This document shows, piece after piece, positions 35,603 through 43,525 of a stretch of DNA of 64,000 bases; position 1 is the first letter of the stretch; the number at the start of each line of letters is the position of its first letter. The notes beneath the pieces were generated by a model. It saw only the letters and a list, made by a program, of their open reading frames with translations. It was not told where the DNA came from and did not search any database. The DNA is from Methanoculleus sediminis. Its GTDB lineage: Archaea > Halobacteriota > Methanomicrobia > Methanomicrobiales > Methanoculleaceae. Position numbers and translations under genes: made by a program. The stretch lies in assembly GCF_001017125.1 (NCBI RefSeq), contig NZ_JXOJ01000004.1, forward strand, positions 159,977 through 223,976, given 5' to 3'.

Positions 35603-35991
35603 ACCCTATCGGGTACGTTTCTTCGCCGTATAAGAAGAAAGAGGATGCTCCACGGCAGGGCAGGCTGACCGACACCGAAGCGGAGATTGTCATCGACGAG
35701 CGATACCTCCCCGGCCTTTTCAGGGTTGAGGAGAAGAAACACCTCTTCGTGCTCTGCTGGTTTGACCGGTCCGACCGGACGGTGCTCCGTGTGACACCCC
35801 CGCACAAACCGGTGGAGCATGGTGTGTTTGCAACCCGTTCCCCCAACCGGCCGAATCCGATCAGCCTGTCGCTCGTCGATGTCATCAACATAACGGGCGG
35901 GACGATCCGGGTCAGGGGGCTGGAGGCTCTCGACGGGACGCCGGTCCTCGATATCAAACCCTACTCGGAAGAGATCGACTGTCCGAAGTGA
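35551..35991 (+). CDS. trmO: tRNA N6-threonylcarbamoyladenosine-37 methyltransferase (TrmO/TsaA family)
   Basis: A 130-residue TrmO domain: LNPIGYVSSPYK (start of the beta-barrel), LFVLCWFDRSDR, TPPHKPVEHGVFATRSPNRPN (positions about 88-108 of the frame, the SAM/substrate loop) and IKPYSEEID. The family N6-methylates t6A at position 37 of certain tRNAs. No ATG lies in this frame near the domain; TTG at 35551 is a formal start, but a frameshift joining the ATG frame at 35495 is an alternative. The stop codon is embedded in a hairpin shared with the convergent gene. Confidence 0.85.
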   Translation: MQCRRHYREGSITNVDLNPIGYVSSPYKKKEDAPRQGRLTDTEAEIVIDERYLPGLFRVEEKKHLFVLCWFDRSDRTVLRVTPPHKPVEHGVFATRSPNRPNPISLSLVDVINITGGTIRVRGLEALDGTPVLDIKPYSEEIDCPK

Positions 35992-36014
35992 TCGGGTTTC
36001 ATTCCAACCCGATC
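35990..36014. terminator. hairpin between convergent genes
   Basis: GATCGGGTT and AACCCGATC form a perfect 9-bp stem around a 7-base loop; the TrmO stop codon forms its left edge. It probably stabilises or ends transcripts at this convergent junction. Confidence 0.5.
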
Positions 36015-36072
36015 AGCCGTGCCGGGTTGACGGTCATCGGGATTGGCGTGGTGCCCCTCAAACGTCACGACG

Positions 36073-36207
36073 TCATCCACGTGGCCGGAACGTCCGGAAA
36101 GGGCACCGCCCGGCGTCCCGGTCGGCGGGAACGGGGCCGTTGATGCTGCATTCCCCCCCTGTCCCGGTCTTCTTCGTATAGAGGGCGCAGTCGCTGCAGA
36201 TCGGCAT
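36073..36207 (-). CDS. 44-residue cysteine-rich protein
   Basis: A short frame reading MPICSDCALYTKKTG, then GGECSINGPVPADRDAGRC and PFRTFRPRG. Four cysteines (about residues 4, 7, 20, 35) in a tight pattern suggest a bound metal or Fe-S cluster; the layout recalls the small cluster-binding subunits or domains of some glycyl-radical enzymes, but no such enzyme is nearby. It lies 55 bp downstream of the flavoredoxin gene on the same strand and could be its electron partner. Confidence 0.65.
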   Translation of the reverse strand: MPICSDCALYTKKTGTGGECSINGPVPADRDAGRCPFRTFRPRG

Positions 36208-36262
36208 AACGGTCTCTTTTTCCGCCCGGGGGATATAGGTGTTTCCGGCCGATGGGGGACGA

Positions 36263-36844
36263 TCAGGATCTCCGGACGAACATCTCGGAGTAGGATGCAA
36301 ACCGTTCTGCATCGACGGGGTAAGCGAACCGGATCCCGTCGTTGCTGCAGACCATGCAGAGCGGCCGGGCGGCGCCGAAGTCCATATCGCCCCCATCGGT
36401 GGCATACCGGTCGTTCACTTCGAGATGGACGACGCTACCGATGACGAGCGCATACATCTCTCTCGTGATCTCCTCGACGAGCCGGCACTCCATCCATGCG
36501 ACCGATCCCTCGATGCCGGGCGGCGCGACGACGGTTGAAGGCCGGGGAGTGAGCCCGGCTTCTTCGAACTCGTCGATCTCGGGCGGGAAGTTCCGGGCGC
36601 AGATCATTACTTCCTCGACCATCGTGGCCGGCGGCACGTTGACGACGAACTCGCCGGTCTCCCTGATATTGTCGAGGGTGTCGCGCCGCAGCCAGGAGGC
36701 GAGGAGAATCTCGTCGAGAGGCCGGAGGATCGGGGTGATGTTCCCCCAGGGTGCGGCATTTTGGATCCCGGCCTTCGAGATCGTCGAGATGAGCACCACG
36801 GGAAGCGGCAGAACGTTTTCACGGCTGTGCGGTGGTAGTTTCAT
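36263..36844 (-). CDS. flavin reductase-like (flavoredoxin) protein
   Basis: A 193-residue FMN-binding split-barrel protein: PVVLISTISKAGIQNAAPWG (about 15-34) and LDNIRETGEFVVNVP (about 57-71) are typical flavoredoxin segments contacting FMN. It should carry electrons or reduce a flavin or metal complex. Its neighbours, a CooC-like ATPase upstream and a Cys-rich mini-protein downstream on the same strand, suggest a redox function linked with metal centre assembly or ferric/corrinoid reduction (inference). Confidence 0.88.
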   Translation of the reverse strand: MKLPPHSRENVLPLPVVLISTISKAGIQNAAPWGNITPILRPLDEILLASWLRRDTLDNIRETGEFVVNVPPATMVEEVMICARNFPPEIDEFEEAGLTPRPSTVVAPPGIEGSVAWMECRLVEEITREMYALVIGSVVHLEVNDRYATDGGDMDFGAARPLCMVCSNDGIRFAYPVDAERFASYSEMFVRRS

Positions 36845-36886
36845 GGTTTCTACGCTCTTTACGTCGGTATTATTCTCTACGGGCGG

Positions 36887-37645
36887 CTACCGCCCTTCCA
36901 GCGCCCCGACCAGTAAGCCGATGGTCTGGTGTCCGTTCGTCAACGCCTGTCCGCCGAGACCTGCTTCGAGAATGCCTGGCTCCTGCGGGATTTCGCAGAT
37001 GATCCGGGACGGATCTGCAATCCCTTCGCGCATCCGGGCAGCCATGGCCGGATCCGTCTTGTTCAGCACATAGTAGAGCGGGACGCCGATCCCCTCCGTC
37101 ATTCCCGTGATCTTCTCCGCGAGCCGCAGCGACTCGAACGAGGGGTCGAGCACCATGAGGATCACGTCGGCCTCCTGATCGATTCCGCGGCCGAAGTGCT
37201 CGATCCCCGCCTCGGTGTCTGCGATAACAACATCGCTGTCACCGAGGCGAAGACTTCTAAGAAACTGCCTGGCAAGCATTCCCATCGGGCATGCACATCC
37301 CTCTCCCGCATCGTGGATCTTGCCGATGGCGACGAGCCGAACACCATGGTCTTCGGCGACATAGTCCTTTGGAAGGTCGTCGAACGTCCAGGCCACCTCG
37401 ATCAGGTTGACGGACGCCAGGTCGGGCATCGCTGCCATGATCTTCTCCCCCATGGCCTTCTTGCCCCCGAAGTAGTCCATCAGGTCGGGCGGTGCGTCCG
37501 TCCCGAGCAGACGGTGCAGCCCGAGGTTCGACTCGTCGGTATCGACGACCAGCACGGGGCGGTTCCTCCGTGCATACTCATGCGCGAGCAGGGCAGCGAG
37601 GGTGCTCTTCCCGCTGCCTCCTTTTCCGCAAATAGCGATCTTCAT
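36887..37645 (-). CDS. CooC-like MinD-type ATPase (nickel insertion type)
   Basis: A 252-residue SIMIBI P-loop ATPase: deviant Walker A CGKGGSGKSTL (about 6-16), VVDTDESNLGLHRLLG, CACPMGMLARQFLRS with the CxC motif (about 112), ADTEAGIEHFGRG as Walker B/switch region, and YVLNKTD for base recognition. The CAC pair and overall layout match CooC, which inserts nickel into carbon monoxide dehydrogenase. No CODH gene is in this window; it lies next to metal and corrinoid-type transport genes instead. Confidence 0.9.
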   Translation of the reverse strand: MKIAICGKGGSGKSTLAALLAHEYARRNRPVLVVDTDESNLGLHRLLGTDAPPDLMDYFGGKKAMGEKIMAAMPDLASVNLIEVAWTFDDLPKDYVAEDHGVRLVAIGKIHDAGEGCACPMGMLARQFLRSLRLGDSDVVIADTEAGIEHFGRGIDQEADVILMVLDPSFESLRLAEKITGMTEGIGVPLYYVLNKTDPAMAARMREGIADPSRIICEIPQEPGILEAGLGGQALTNGHQTIGLLVGALEGR

Positions 37646-37701
37646 TTTTTGACTTCCGTTTCGTTGTCTGAATTTCGATTTTTGCTTGCGTTCTTTTGAG
37701 T

Positions 37702-37880
37702 TTATAGGTCGACATCCGTAAATCGGTTGGGACAGACCGTCTTTGCCATGATCATCTGGTTGATCGGGAACTCAGACCGCCCGGATTTACGGAGGTGGCC
37801 GCCATGAAGAGGACGGCCGCCAGCAAGCGCGATACGGATGACGCCGCAACACCGATGATCAAGGCAGAATGCGTTTTCAT
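37702..37880 (-). pseudogene. remnant of a third metal-siderophore/corrinoid binding-protein gene
   Basis: One frame ends in SEFPINQMIMAKTVCPNRFT then DVDL and a stop, closely matching the C-terminal region LEYPIDAMVIAKAAYPERFA of the intact binding protein just upstream. In another frame the ATG at 37880 opens a signal-like MKTHSALIIGVAA, LLAAVLFMAATSV segment. Together these look like the front and back of a former binding-protein gene with the middle deleted and the frames broken. Confidence 0.6.
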
Positions 37881-37887
37881 ATCTCAC

Positions 37888-39138
37888 TCACCCGCATGAT
37901 GGACACGTTTCCACGCACCAATCCATCCACTGCGCCGATCTGAGGGCTTGTGCAGTGTCGTCGTCCACGCCGTAGACGTTCTTGTAGAAGTCCAGCAGCC
38001 ACTCTGACAGTTCGATGTCCGCGAACCGCTCCGGATACGCCGCTTTTGCAATCACCATCGCGTCGATCGGGTATTCAAGGCGCTTGGCACAGTTGCAGGG
38101 CGTCCATGGCCAGGCAACGACCCGCCTGTTCTTCACCGCCTCAAGCTCCTGCAGGTTCTGGTAGTAGGGTGCCGAATAGAGTTCCTCCGGCGGGTGGTAT
38201 CCGTTTGCCGTGCAGAGGACGATGACATCCGGATCGATGCTCAGAATCTGTTCAGCCGAGACCGTCTTGAAGTATCCGGGTTCTGCAAAGGCGTTCTGTG
38301 CATGGGCTATCTCTTCGATGAAGTACGACTCGATGGTGTCAAGGCCAAAGACCTGCCCGGCGCCTCCTGCATTCCTTGCGGTGGGTGAAAGCCCTAAGAT
38401 GAGTACGCGCGGCCGCTCATCCAGCGGGATGTCTCTCGTCCGCTCATCGATGAGACAGACCTGCTCCTCAAGATAACCTGCGAGTTTTGACGCATCCGCC
38501 TCCTTTCCAAAGACCTGCCCGATAATCATGATCTCATCAGATATCTTTGTGAGATCAGGATCTTTGAATGCAGGGGGCCCATAGACGACGATCAGAGGAA
38601 TGCCTAGAGACTCAATTGTCGAAATTGTTTTTGTGACGGATTCGTCGTCGACTTGCCGGGCGGTGCATGAACCGACTCGTAGGATTACCACATCCGGTTC
38701 GAGCGCTACAAGGGATTCGTAGTTGAGTGCTGTTCCGGATTCGGCAATACGGGGGATTTCCATGATTCGGCGGTTCAGGTACGTCACCGGATTCATTCCG
38801 TTACGATACCAGTATGACTCTCCATGGTTCGTCGGGAATTCATAATTGAAGTTCCTCTGAAGACAGGATGAACCCACTCCAACGATGGTGTCCTGCGTCC
38901 CGAGATACGTCATCGTCCCCTCTATCATGCCGTCGGAGATGGTGACGACCCGCTCGATCTTCTCCGGCACCTGCACCGCGACCCCGCGGGAGTCGACGAC
39001 CGTCCGGTATCCGGGTTCAGCAGTTTTGCCTGGTGCTTCTGCGGGCTGTTCCGTTCCGATGCATCCAGCACAGAGGGCGACCAGAAACACTAGAAGCACG
39101 GCGACGGCTGTTCCGCCATAGACCTCACTCGCCCGCAC
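37888..39138 (-). CDS. lipoprotein substrate-binding protein of Fec/Btu-type ABC transporter
   Basis: A 416-residue exported lipoprotein: hydrophobic signal LLVFLVALCAGCIG with a lipobox-like Cys (about 25), then a periplasmic-binding fold class III (SBP2) domain, with ERVVTISDGMIEG, VVILRVGSCTARQVDD and VKNRRVVAWPWTPCNC. Such proteins capture ferric chelates, heme or corrinoids. The start is GTG at 39138 and overlaps the methyltransferase gene by 14 bp. It is the last intact gene of the minus-strand operon BtuC-BtuD-methyltransferase-binding protein. Confidence 0.9.
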   Translation of the reverse strand: MRASEVYGGTAVAVLLVFLVALCAGCIGTEQPAEAPGKTAEPGYRTVVDSRGVAVQVPEKIERVVTISDGMIEGTMTYLGTQDTIVGVGSSCLQRNFNYEFPTNHGESYWYRNGMNPVTYLNRRIMEIPRIAESGTALNYESLVALEPDVVILRVGSCTARQVDDESVTKTISTIESLGIPLIVVYGPPAFKDPDLTKISDEIMIIGQVFGKEADASKLAGYLEEQVCLIDERTRDIPLDERPRVLILGLSPTARNAGGAGQVFGLDTIESYFIEEIAHAQNAFAEPGYFKTVSAEQILSIDPDVIVLCTANGYHPPEELYSAPYYQNLQELEAVKNRRVVAWPWTPCNCAKRLEYPIDAMVIAKAAYPERFADIELSEWLLDFYKNVYGVDDDTAQALRSAQWMDWCVETCPSCG

Positions 39139-39970
39139 CCGTCACCTCCCACCAGAGTTTCACCCTCGTGGTCATGCCGGAGAGCAGAAGGTCACCGCCG
39201 TTCTCCGAGAGCGTCCCGGCGAGGTAGTCTCTGAGGGTCGCCTCCTGCCGGGGGATGGTTACGCCGTACTGCTCCCTGAATTCGGCGACCGCCGCTTCGA
39301 GGTCCGGGAACCTGCGGACGTGCTCCAGCCGCGAGGTCTCGACGTTCGGGCAGATCCCCATCGAGTAGAGGACGTTGAAGAGGACGTCGGCCTTCGGCCC
39401 GCGCTGGTATTCCCTCCCGTGAAGTTGCGGCCAGAGGTCGATCATCGCCTGTTCCCAGGACGTCGTTCCGGCAAACCAGAAGAGATACACCCATCGAGAG
39501 GACGCTTCGCACATCTTCTCGATCGCCGCCCTGATATCCGGCATCCCGAGCGAGTACGAAGCGACGACGACGTCGTAGTGCCCTTCGAGATCGGCGGCGG
39601 GGTCGACATCTTCCCAGCGTTTCCGCACGATCGTGAGGTTCGATACGCCCGATTCCGCAGCGTACTCGGCCATCACCCCGGCCATTCCCGTTGCCGGTTC
39701 GACGGCGGTGACGTGAGCGGCGACGCCTGCGAGCGGCACCGCCAGGGTTCCCGGTCCGGCGCCGATATCGAGCACCCGCGCTCCGGGCCCGACCGGCAGC
39801 CCCCTGATGACGTGGCGGATCCGGATGGGGTTCTCCCGGGACTGCTTCAGGAAGGCGAGCGCCCTCTCCCGCGATTCCCAGTTTGACCCGCAGTCACCGC
39901 CACGGCAGCATGCGTTCACGTCGTATAACTCCTTCCAGACAGCATTCCAGTCGGTCTCTCTATATGTCAT
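39125..39970 (-). CDS. class I SAM-dependent methyltransferase within a metal/corrinoid ABC operon
   Basis: A 281-residue methyltransferase. N-terminal region has a Cys-rich VNACCRGGDCGSNW segment (about 19-32); motif I is VLDIGAGPGTLAVPL (about 66-80), motif II TAVEPATGM and motif IV VVASYSLGMPD. It overlaps the ABC ATPase gene by 11 bp and the binding protein by 14 bp, so it is firmly part of the transport operon. It may modify the transported chelate or corrinoid after uptake, or help make it (inference). Confidence 0.88.
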   Translation of the reverse strand: MTYRETDWNAVWKELYDVNACCRGGDCGSNWESRERALAFLKQSRENPIRIRHVIRGLPVGPGARVLDIGAGPGTLAVPLAGVAAHVTAVEPATGMAGVMAEYAAESGVSNLTIVRKRWEDVDPAADLEGHYDVVVASYSLGMPDIRAAIEKMCEASSRWVYLFWFAGTTSWEQAMIDLWPQLHGREYQRGPKADVLFNVLYSMGICPNVETSRLEHVRRFPDLEAAVAEFREQYGVTIPRQEATLRDYLAGTLSENGGDLLLSGMTTRVKLWWEVTGAGE

Positions 39971-40838
39971 TGAAATTCTCCGCTAGTACAGTAGATTGTG
40001 ATCCCACGTCCACACCGCCGCCCGTCCGTGCGGGCAGCCCCCCGGCTGCCGGCACCCGGCTCTCCCGACGCTCCGCAACGCAACGGGGCATCACCATCTG
40101 CACGCCCTCGAACGTCCGCACTGCGCATGTGTCCCGGTAGATCGCCTCGAGAACATCCTCGGAGATGACGTCCATCGGCTCGCCTTCGGCGACAACACGT
40201 CCCGACCCCATGACCACGACCCTGCTGCAGAACCAGGCAACATGGTTCGGATCGTGACTGCAGGCGAGAATCGTCTTGCCGTCCTCGGCGACATCGCGCA
40301 TGATCTGCCATATCCGCATCTGGTTCTGGAAATCGAGGGCGCTTGTGGGCTCGTCAAGGAAGAGTATCGGGGTGTCCTGAGCGATGGCGCGAGCCATCAG
40401 GACCATCTGCCGCTGGCCGCCCGAGAGCTGGTTGTACGGCCGGTCGGCGAGATCGGCGATTTCGAGTGCGGCCAACGCGTCCATGGCGATCTCCTTGTCG
40501 CGCCTCTTCACCCCGAAGAATCCCCCGAGGTGCGGTGTCCTTCCCATGAGAACGACCTCTCTCACAAGGTAGGGGAAGGGCGGTTTGTGCTCCTGCGGCA
40601 CGTAGGCGACGAGCCGTGCGAGTTCCTCGATAGAGCGCTGCGAGACGTCGTCGCCGCATATCTGTACCGTACCCTGATTGGCGTTCAGGAACCGCAGACA
40701 GCACTTGAAGAGCGTCGTTTTTCCTGACCCGTTCGGACCGAAGAGGCCGCATAGTTCGCCTTTCCCTACCGAGAAGGATATTCCCGAGAGCACGGGGACA
40801 GTCCCGTATTTGAAATGGATGTTCTGGACGTACAGCAT
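39960..40838 (-). CDS. Fec/Btu-type ABC transporter ATP-binding protein
   Basis: A 292-residue ABC ATPase: Walker A FGPNGSGKTTLF (about 34-45), Q-loop YVPQEHKPPF, signature QLSGGQRQMV, Walker B ILFLDEPTSALD, and H-loop CSHDPNH. This is the BtuD/FecE class. The last 40 residues after about 250 are an unusual Gly/Arg-rich tail not needed for ATPase activity. The ATG at 40838 follows the permease stop by 5 bp. Confidence 0.92.
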   Translation of the reverse strand: MLYVQNIHFKYGTVPVLSGISFSVGKGELCGLFGPNGSGKTTLFKCCLRFLNANQGTVQICGDDVSQRSIEELARLVAYVPQEHKPPFPYLVREVVLMGRTPHLGGFFGVKRRDKEIAMDALAALEIADLADRPYNQLSGGQRQMVLMARAIAQDTPILFLDEPTSALDFQNQMRIWQIMRDVAEDGKTILACSHDPNHVAWFCSRVVVMGSGRVVAEGEPMDVISEDVLEAIYRDTCAVRTFEGVQMVMPRCVAERRESRVPAAGGLPARTGGGVDVGSQSTVLAENFNDI

Positions 40839-40843
40839 GACAA

Positions 40844-41923
40844 TCACCCGAAGATGACTCTGCCCTTGTGGCGGAGCAGGTAGCAGAGGTACGGCGCTCC
40901 GAGGATGGAGGTCAGGATGCCGACCGGGATCTCGGCCGTCGTCAGCGTCCTTGCAAGCGTATCGCAGACGATCAGGTAGCACCCGCCCATCATCAGCGAC
41001 GCAGGGATGACGAACCGGTTGTCGGGCCCGAGAAGCATCCTGGACGCGTGGGGCATCATGAGCCCGACCCACGCGATGATACCGACGAGGGAGACGGCGA
41101 ACGCGGTGATGGCGGTGGCGAGCGCGATGACCACGAATTTGTACCTCTCGGGGTTTACCCCGAGCGTTCGCGCCTCATCGTCGCCCATGGAGAGGACGTT
41201 GAGTTTCCACCCGAGCCCCCAGAGGACGACGAAACTCACGAGAACCGCAGGGGCGAGGAGGAGGACGTCGTTCCAGGTCGCGTAGTAGAACCCGCCCATC
41301 AGCCAGAAGACGATCTCTCGCAGTGCCGTATCGTTTGCGGTGTACTTGAGGAGCGAGACGAGGGCGGAAAAGATCGACCCGATGATCACGCCGGCGAGGA
41401 TGAGCGTGATGATGGGGGTCTCGCCGCGAACGCGGGCGAGGATGTAGGCGAGGGTGACTGCGAGGGCGCCGAAAATGAACGCGGAGAGCTGGATCGAGAA
41501 GAATATCGCCGGAAAGACGATCCCGAGGGCCGCACCGAAGGCTGCTCCCGACGAGACGCCGAGGATGTAGGGTTCGACCAGCGGGTTTCTGAAAACACCC
41601 TGAAAGACGGCGCCTGCAATGGCAAGCGCTCCGCCGACAGAGACGGCAAGGATGATCCTCGGTACGCGGATGTCCCAGATGATGGTGTTGTGTAGTTTCG
41701 GTAGAGAGGTAACGTCGCCGAGCGTGAGGTGGACAAGGATTGTCCGGTACGTGTCGGTGATCGAGATGTCGTACGCCCCCATGACGGCGGCGATGCAGGC
41801 CGTTGCAAGGAGCAGGGCGGCGAGGGCCGCGAGAACAGCGATCTTTCTCCCTTCTCCGAATCCGTCGACGGGATCGTAACCCTGGTTGATGAGGAGTTGT
41901 TTGAAGCCTGTTGACTCTGTCAT
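40844..41923 (-). CDS. Fec/Btu-type ABC transporter permease (FecCD family)
   Basis: A 359-residue FecCD-family permease with about ten hydrophobic helices. Family markers include RVPRIILAVSVGGALAIAGA (about 109-128), VFRNPLVEPYILGVSSGAAF-type region and the coupling segment GDDEARTLGVNPERYK (about 241-256). It imports ferric chelates or vitamin B12-type corrinoids. First gene of the minus-strand operon; divergent from the second binding-protein gene across a 149-bp AT-rich control region. Confidence 0.93.
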   Translation of the reverse strand: MTESTGFKQLLINQGYDPVDGFGEGRKIAVLAALAALLLATACIAAVMGAYDISITDTYRTILVHLTLGDVTSLPKLHNTIIWDIRVPRIILAVSVGGALAIAGAVFQGVFRNPLVEPYILGVSSGAAFGAALGIVFPAIFFSIQLSAFIFGALAVTLAYILARVRGETPIITLILAGVIIGSIFSALVSLLKYTANDTALREIVFWLMGGFYYATWNDVLLLAPAVLVSFVVLWGLGWKLNVLSMGDDEARTLGVNPERYKFVVIALATAITAFAVSLVGIIAWVGLMMPHASRMLLGPDNRFVIPASLMMGGCYLIVCDTLARTLTTAEIPVGILTSILGAPYLCYLLRHKGRVIFG

Positions 41924-41970
41924 GCGGTATCCTCCTGCCCGGTCGGCGTGGACACCGTCATCTTGGTAGC

Positions 41971-42052
41971 AATAATATATAAATTATTAATATCTGATGT
42001 TACTTTAGTTAATTAAAATCTTCTTTGATGCAAATAATCCAACTTTATATGA
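41971..42052. promoter_or_regulatory. divergent promoter region with palindrome
   Basis: AATAATATATAAATTATT (41971-41988) is nearly palindromic and contains a TATA box positioned for the minus-strand permease operon. TTTATATGAT at about 42045-42052 sits 26 bp before the ATG of the plus-strand binding protein, predicting a leaderless transcript. The two promoters flank TTAGTTAATTAA, a candidate operator for a metal-responsive repressor (inference). Confidence 0.5.
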
Positions 42053-42072
42053 TACTTATTCAATTCATATCT

Positions 42073-43302
42073 ATGAAACGTAGTTGTTGCGGCGGAAGGG
42101 CCGCCCTGCTTTTTGTCTGCCTGTTCTGTGCGATCCTCTTCTGCGGGTGCACGGGAACGACCGCCGGCGAACCGGTGGGTGACCCGTCCGGGATAAGGAC
42201 GATCACCGATATGCGCGGGCGGACGGTGGAGATCCCGGCGACGATCGATCGGGTCGTCTGCATCGACGATGGGTTCGTCGAGGGCATCATGTACCGGTTC
42301 GGAATGCAGGACCGGGTTGTCGGGCTCGGCGGCGAATGGATTAAGGACTACAATTACACCTTCGAGGCGAAAAGTGGCGGGACGTATGAATACCAAAACG
42401 GCATGAATCCGGTCAGGTATCTCGTACCCGATCTTGCCGACCTCCCGGTGCTGGTTACGAGCGGGACGGCGATCAACTACGAGACGCTTGCTTCCCTCGA
42501 ACCGGATGTCGTCTTCCTCCGTGCCGGGGCATGGGCGTTCAGCGCAGGATCCGATGAAAGCCTTGAAAAGACGATCCAGACGATTGACTCGCTGGGCATC
42601 CCGCTCGTTGTTCTTGTCGGCCCGCCGTATCAGGAACGCCCGACCGTGGACCATGTCGGCGAAGAGATCCGGCTCGTCGGCGAGGTCTTTGCACGGCAGG
42701 AGGATTCTGATGCGCTTGCGTCCTATCTCGAGGGGGAGATCGCCGTGATTCGGGAGCGCACGAAAGACATTCCTGATAGTGAAAAACCGCGGATGATGCA
42801 GTTCGGTCTTTCGCCGCGGGCCCGGCAGGGCGGCGGTGCCGGAATGGCCTGGGGCGGCGATACAATCGAGTCTTATTTCATCGAGGAGATAGCAAACGCG
42901 AAGAACGCGTATGAGGGCACCGGGGCGTTCGTTGTCGTCTCGACCGAGCAGGTTCTTGCGCTCGATCCTGATGTGGTAGTTCTCCCGACTGCACAGGGCT
43001 ACCACCCGGCGGAGGAGCTGTATACCGCCCCGTATTACCAGAACCTGCAGGAACTTTCTGCGGTCAGGAACCACCGGGTCTACGCCCTGCCATGGACGCC
43101 CTACAACTGGGCAAAGCGGCTGGAATACCCGATCGAGGCGATGGTGATTGCAAAGGCTGCATACCCGGATAGGTTCGCGGACATCAATGTCGGCGAGTGG
43201 ACGCTTGACTTCTACCAGCAGGTTTACGGGGTCGATGAAGCGACGGCGAAGGAACTCCGGTCGGTCCAGTGGATGGACTGGATGGTCGAGGAGACCTTCT
43301 GA
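42073..43302 (+). CDS. second lipoprotein substrate-binding protein of Fec/Btu type
   Basis: A 409-residue lipoprotein: signal with LFVCLFCAILFCGCTG and lipobox Cys (about 29), then SBP2 fold with DRVVCIDDGFVEG, VVFLRAGAWAF and VRNHRVYALPWTPYNWAKR. It is a paralogue of the 37888-39138 protein (shared NYE(S/T)L(V/A)xLEPDVV(I/F)LR and YPI(D/E)AMVIAKAAYP motifs). A divergent transcript lets it be made independently, perhaps giving the single permease two ligand specificities. Start ATG at 42073, preceded by TATA at 26 bp. Confidence 0.9.
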   Translation: MKRSCCGGRAALLFVCLFCAILFCGCTGTTAGEPVGDPSGIRTITDMRGRTVEIPATIDRVVCIDDGFVEGIMYRFGMQDRVVGLGGEWIKDYNYTFEAKSGGTYEYQNGMNPVRYLVPDLADLPVLVTSGTAINYETLASLEPDVVFLRAGAWAFSAGSDESLEKTIQTIDSLGIPLVVLVGPPYQERPTVDHVGEEIRLVGEVFARQEDSDALASYLEGEIAVIRERTKDIPDSEKPRMMQFGLSPRARQGGGAGMAWGGDTIESYFIEEIANAKNAYEGTGAFVVVSTEQVLALDPDVVVLPTAQGYHPAEELYTAPYYQNLQELSAVRNHRVYALPWTPYNWAKRLEYPIEAMVIAKAAYPDRFADINVGEWTLDFYQQVYGVDEATAKELRSVQWMDWMVEETF

Positions 43303-43408
43303 GCGCCGGAGATCGGCGGCCGTGCGTGGAGCTCATCTCCACGCCATCGTGGTCGCGAGTCCCGGCCGGGGGCATGGTGTCCCCGGCGGCATCCCTGCGC
43401 GTGAGTGC

Positions 43409-43438
43409 TACCAATATTGTCCTAAATCATATTTGGTG
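43409..43438 (+). promoter_or_regulatory. imperfect inverted repeat upstream of the gate-domain gene
   Basis: ACCAATATTG and CATATTTGGT flank TCCTAAAT about 90 bp before the gene at 43526. The placement in an AT-rich promoter region suggests a regulator binding site, unproven. Confidence 0.3.
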
Positions 43439-43525
43439 GAATTTTAAGGCACGAATCCAATTATTTATTAGATTGAAAGCACAGGTTCTTCATATCACAG
43501 GGGTGCGGCAGTCCCCGGGAGAACC

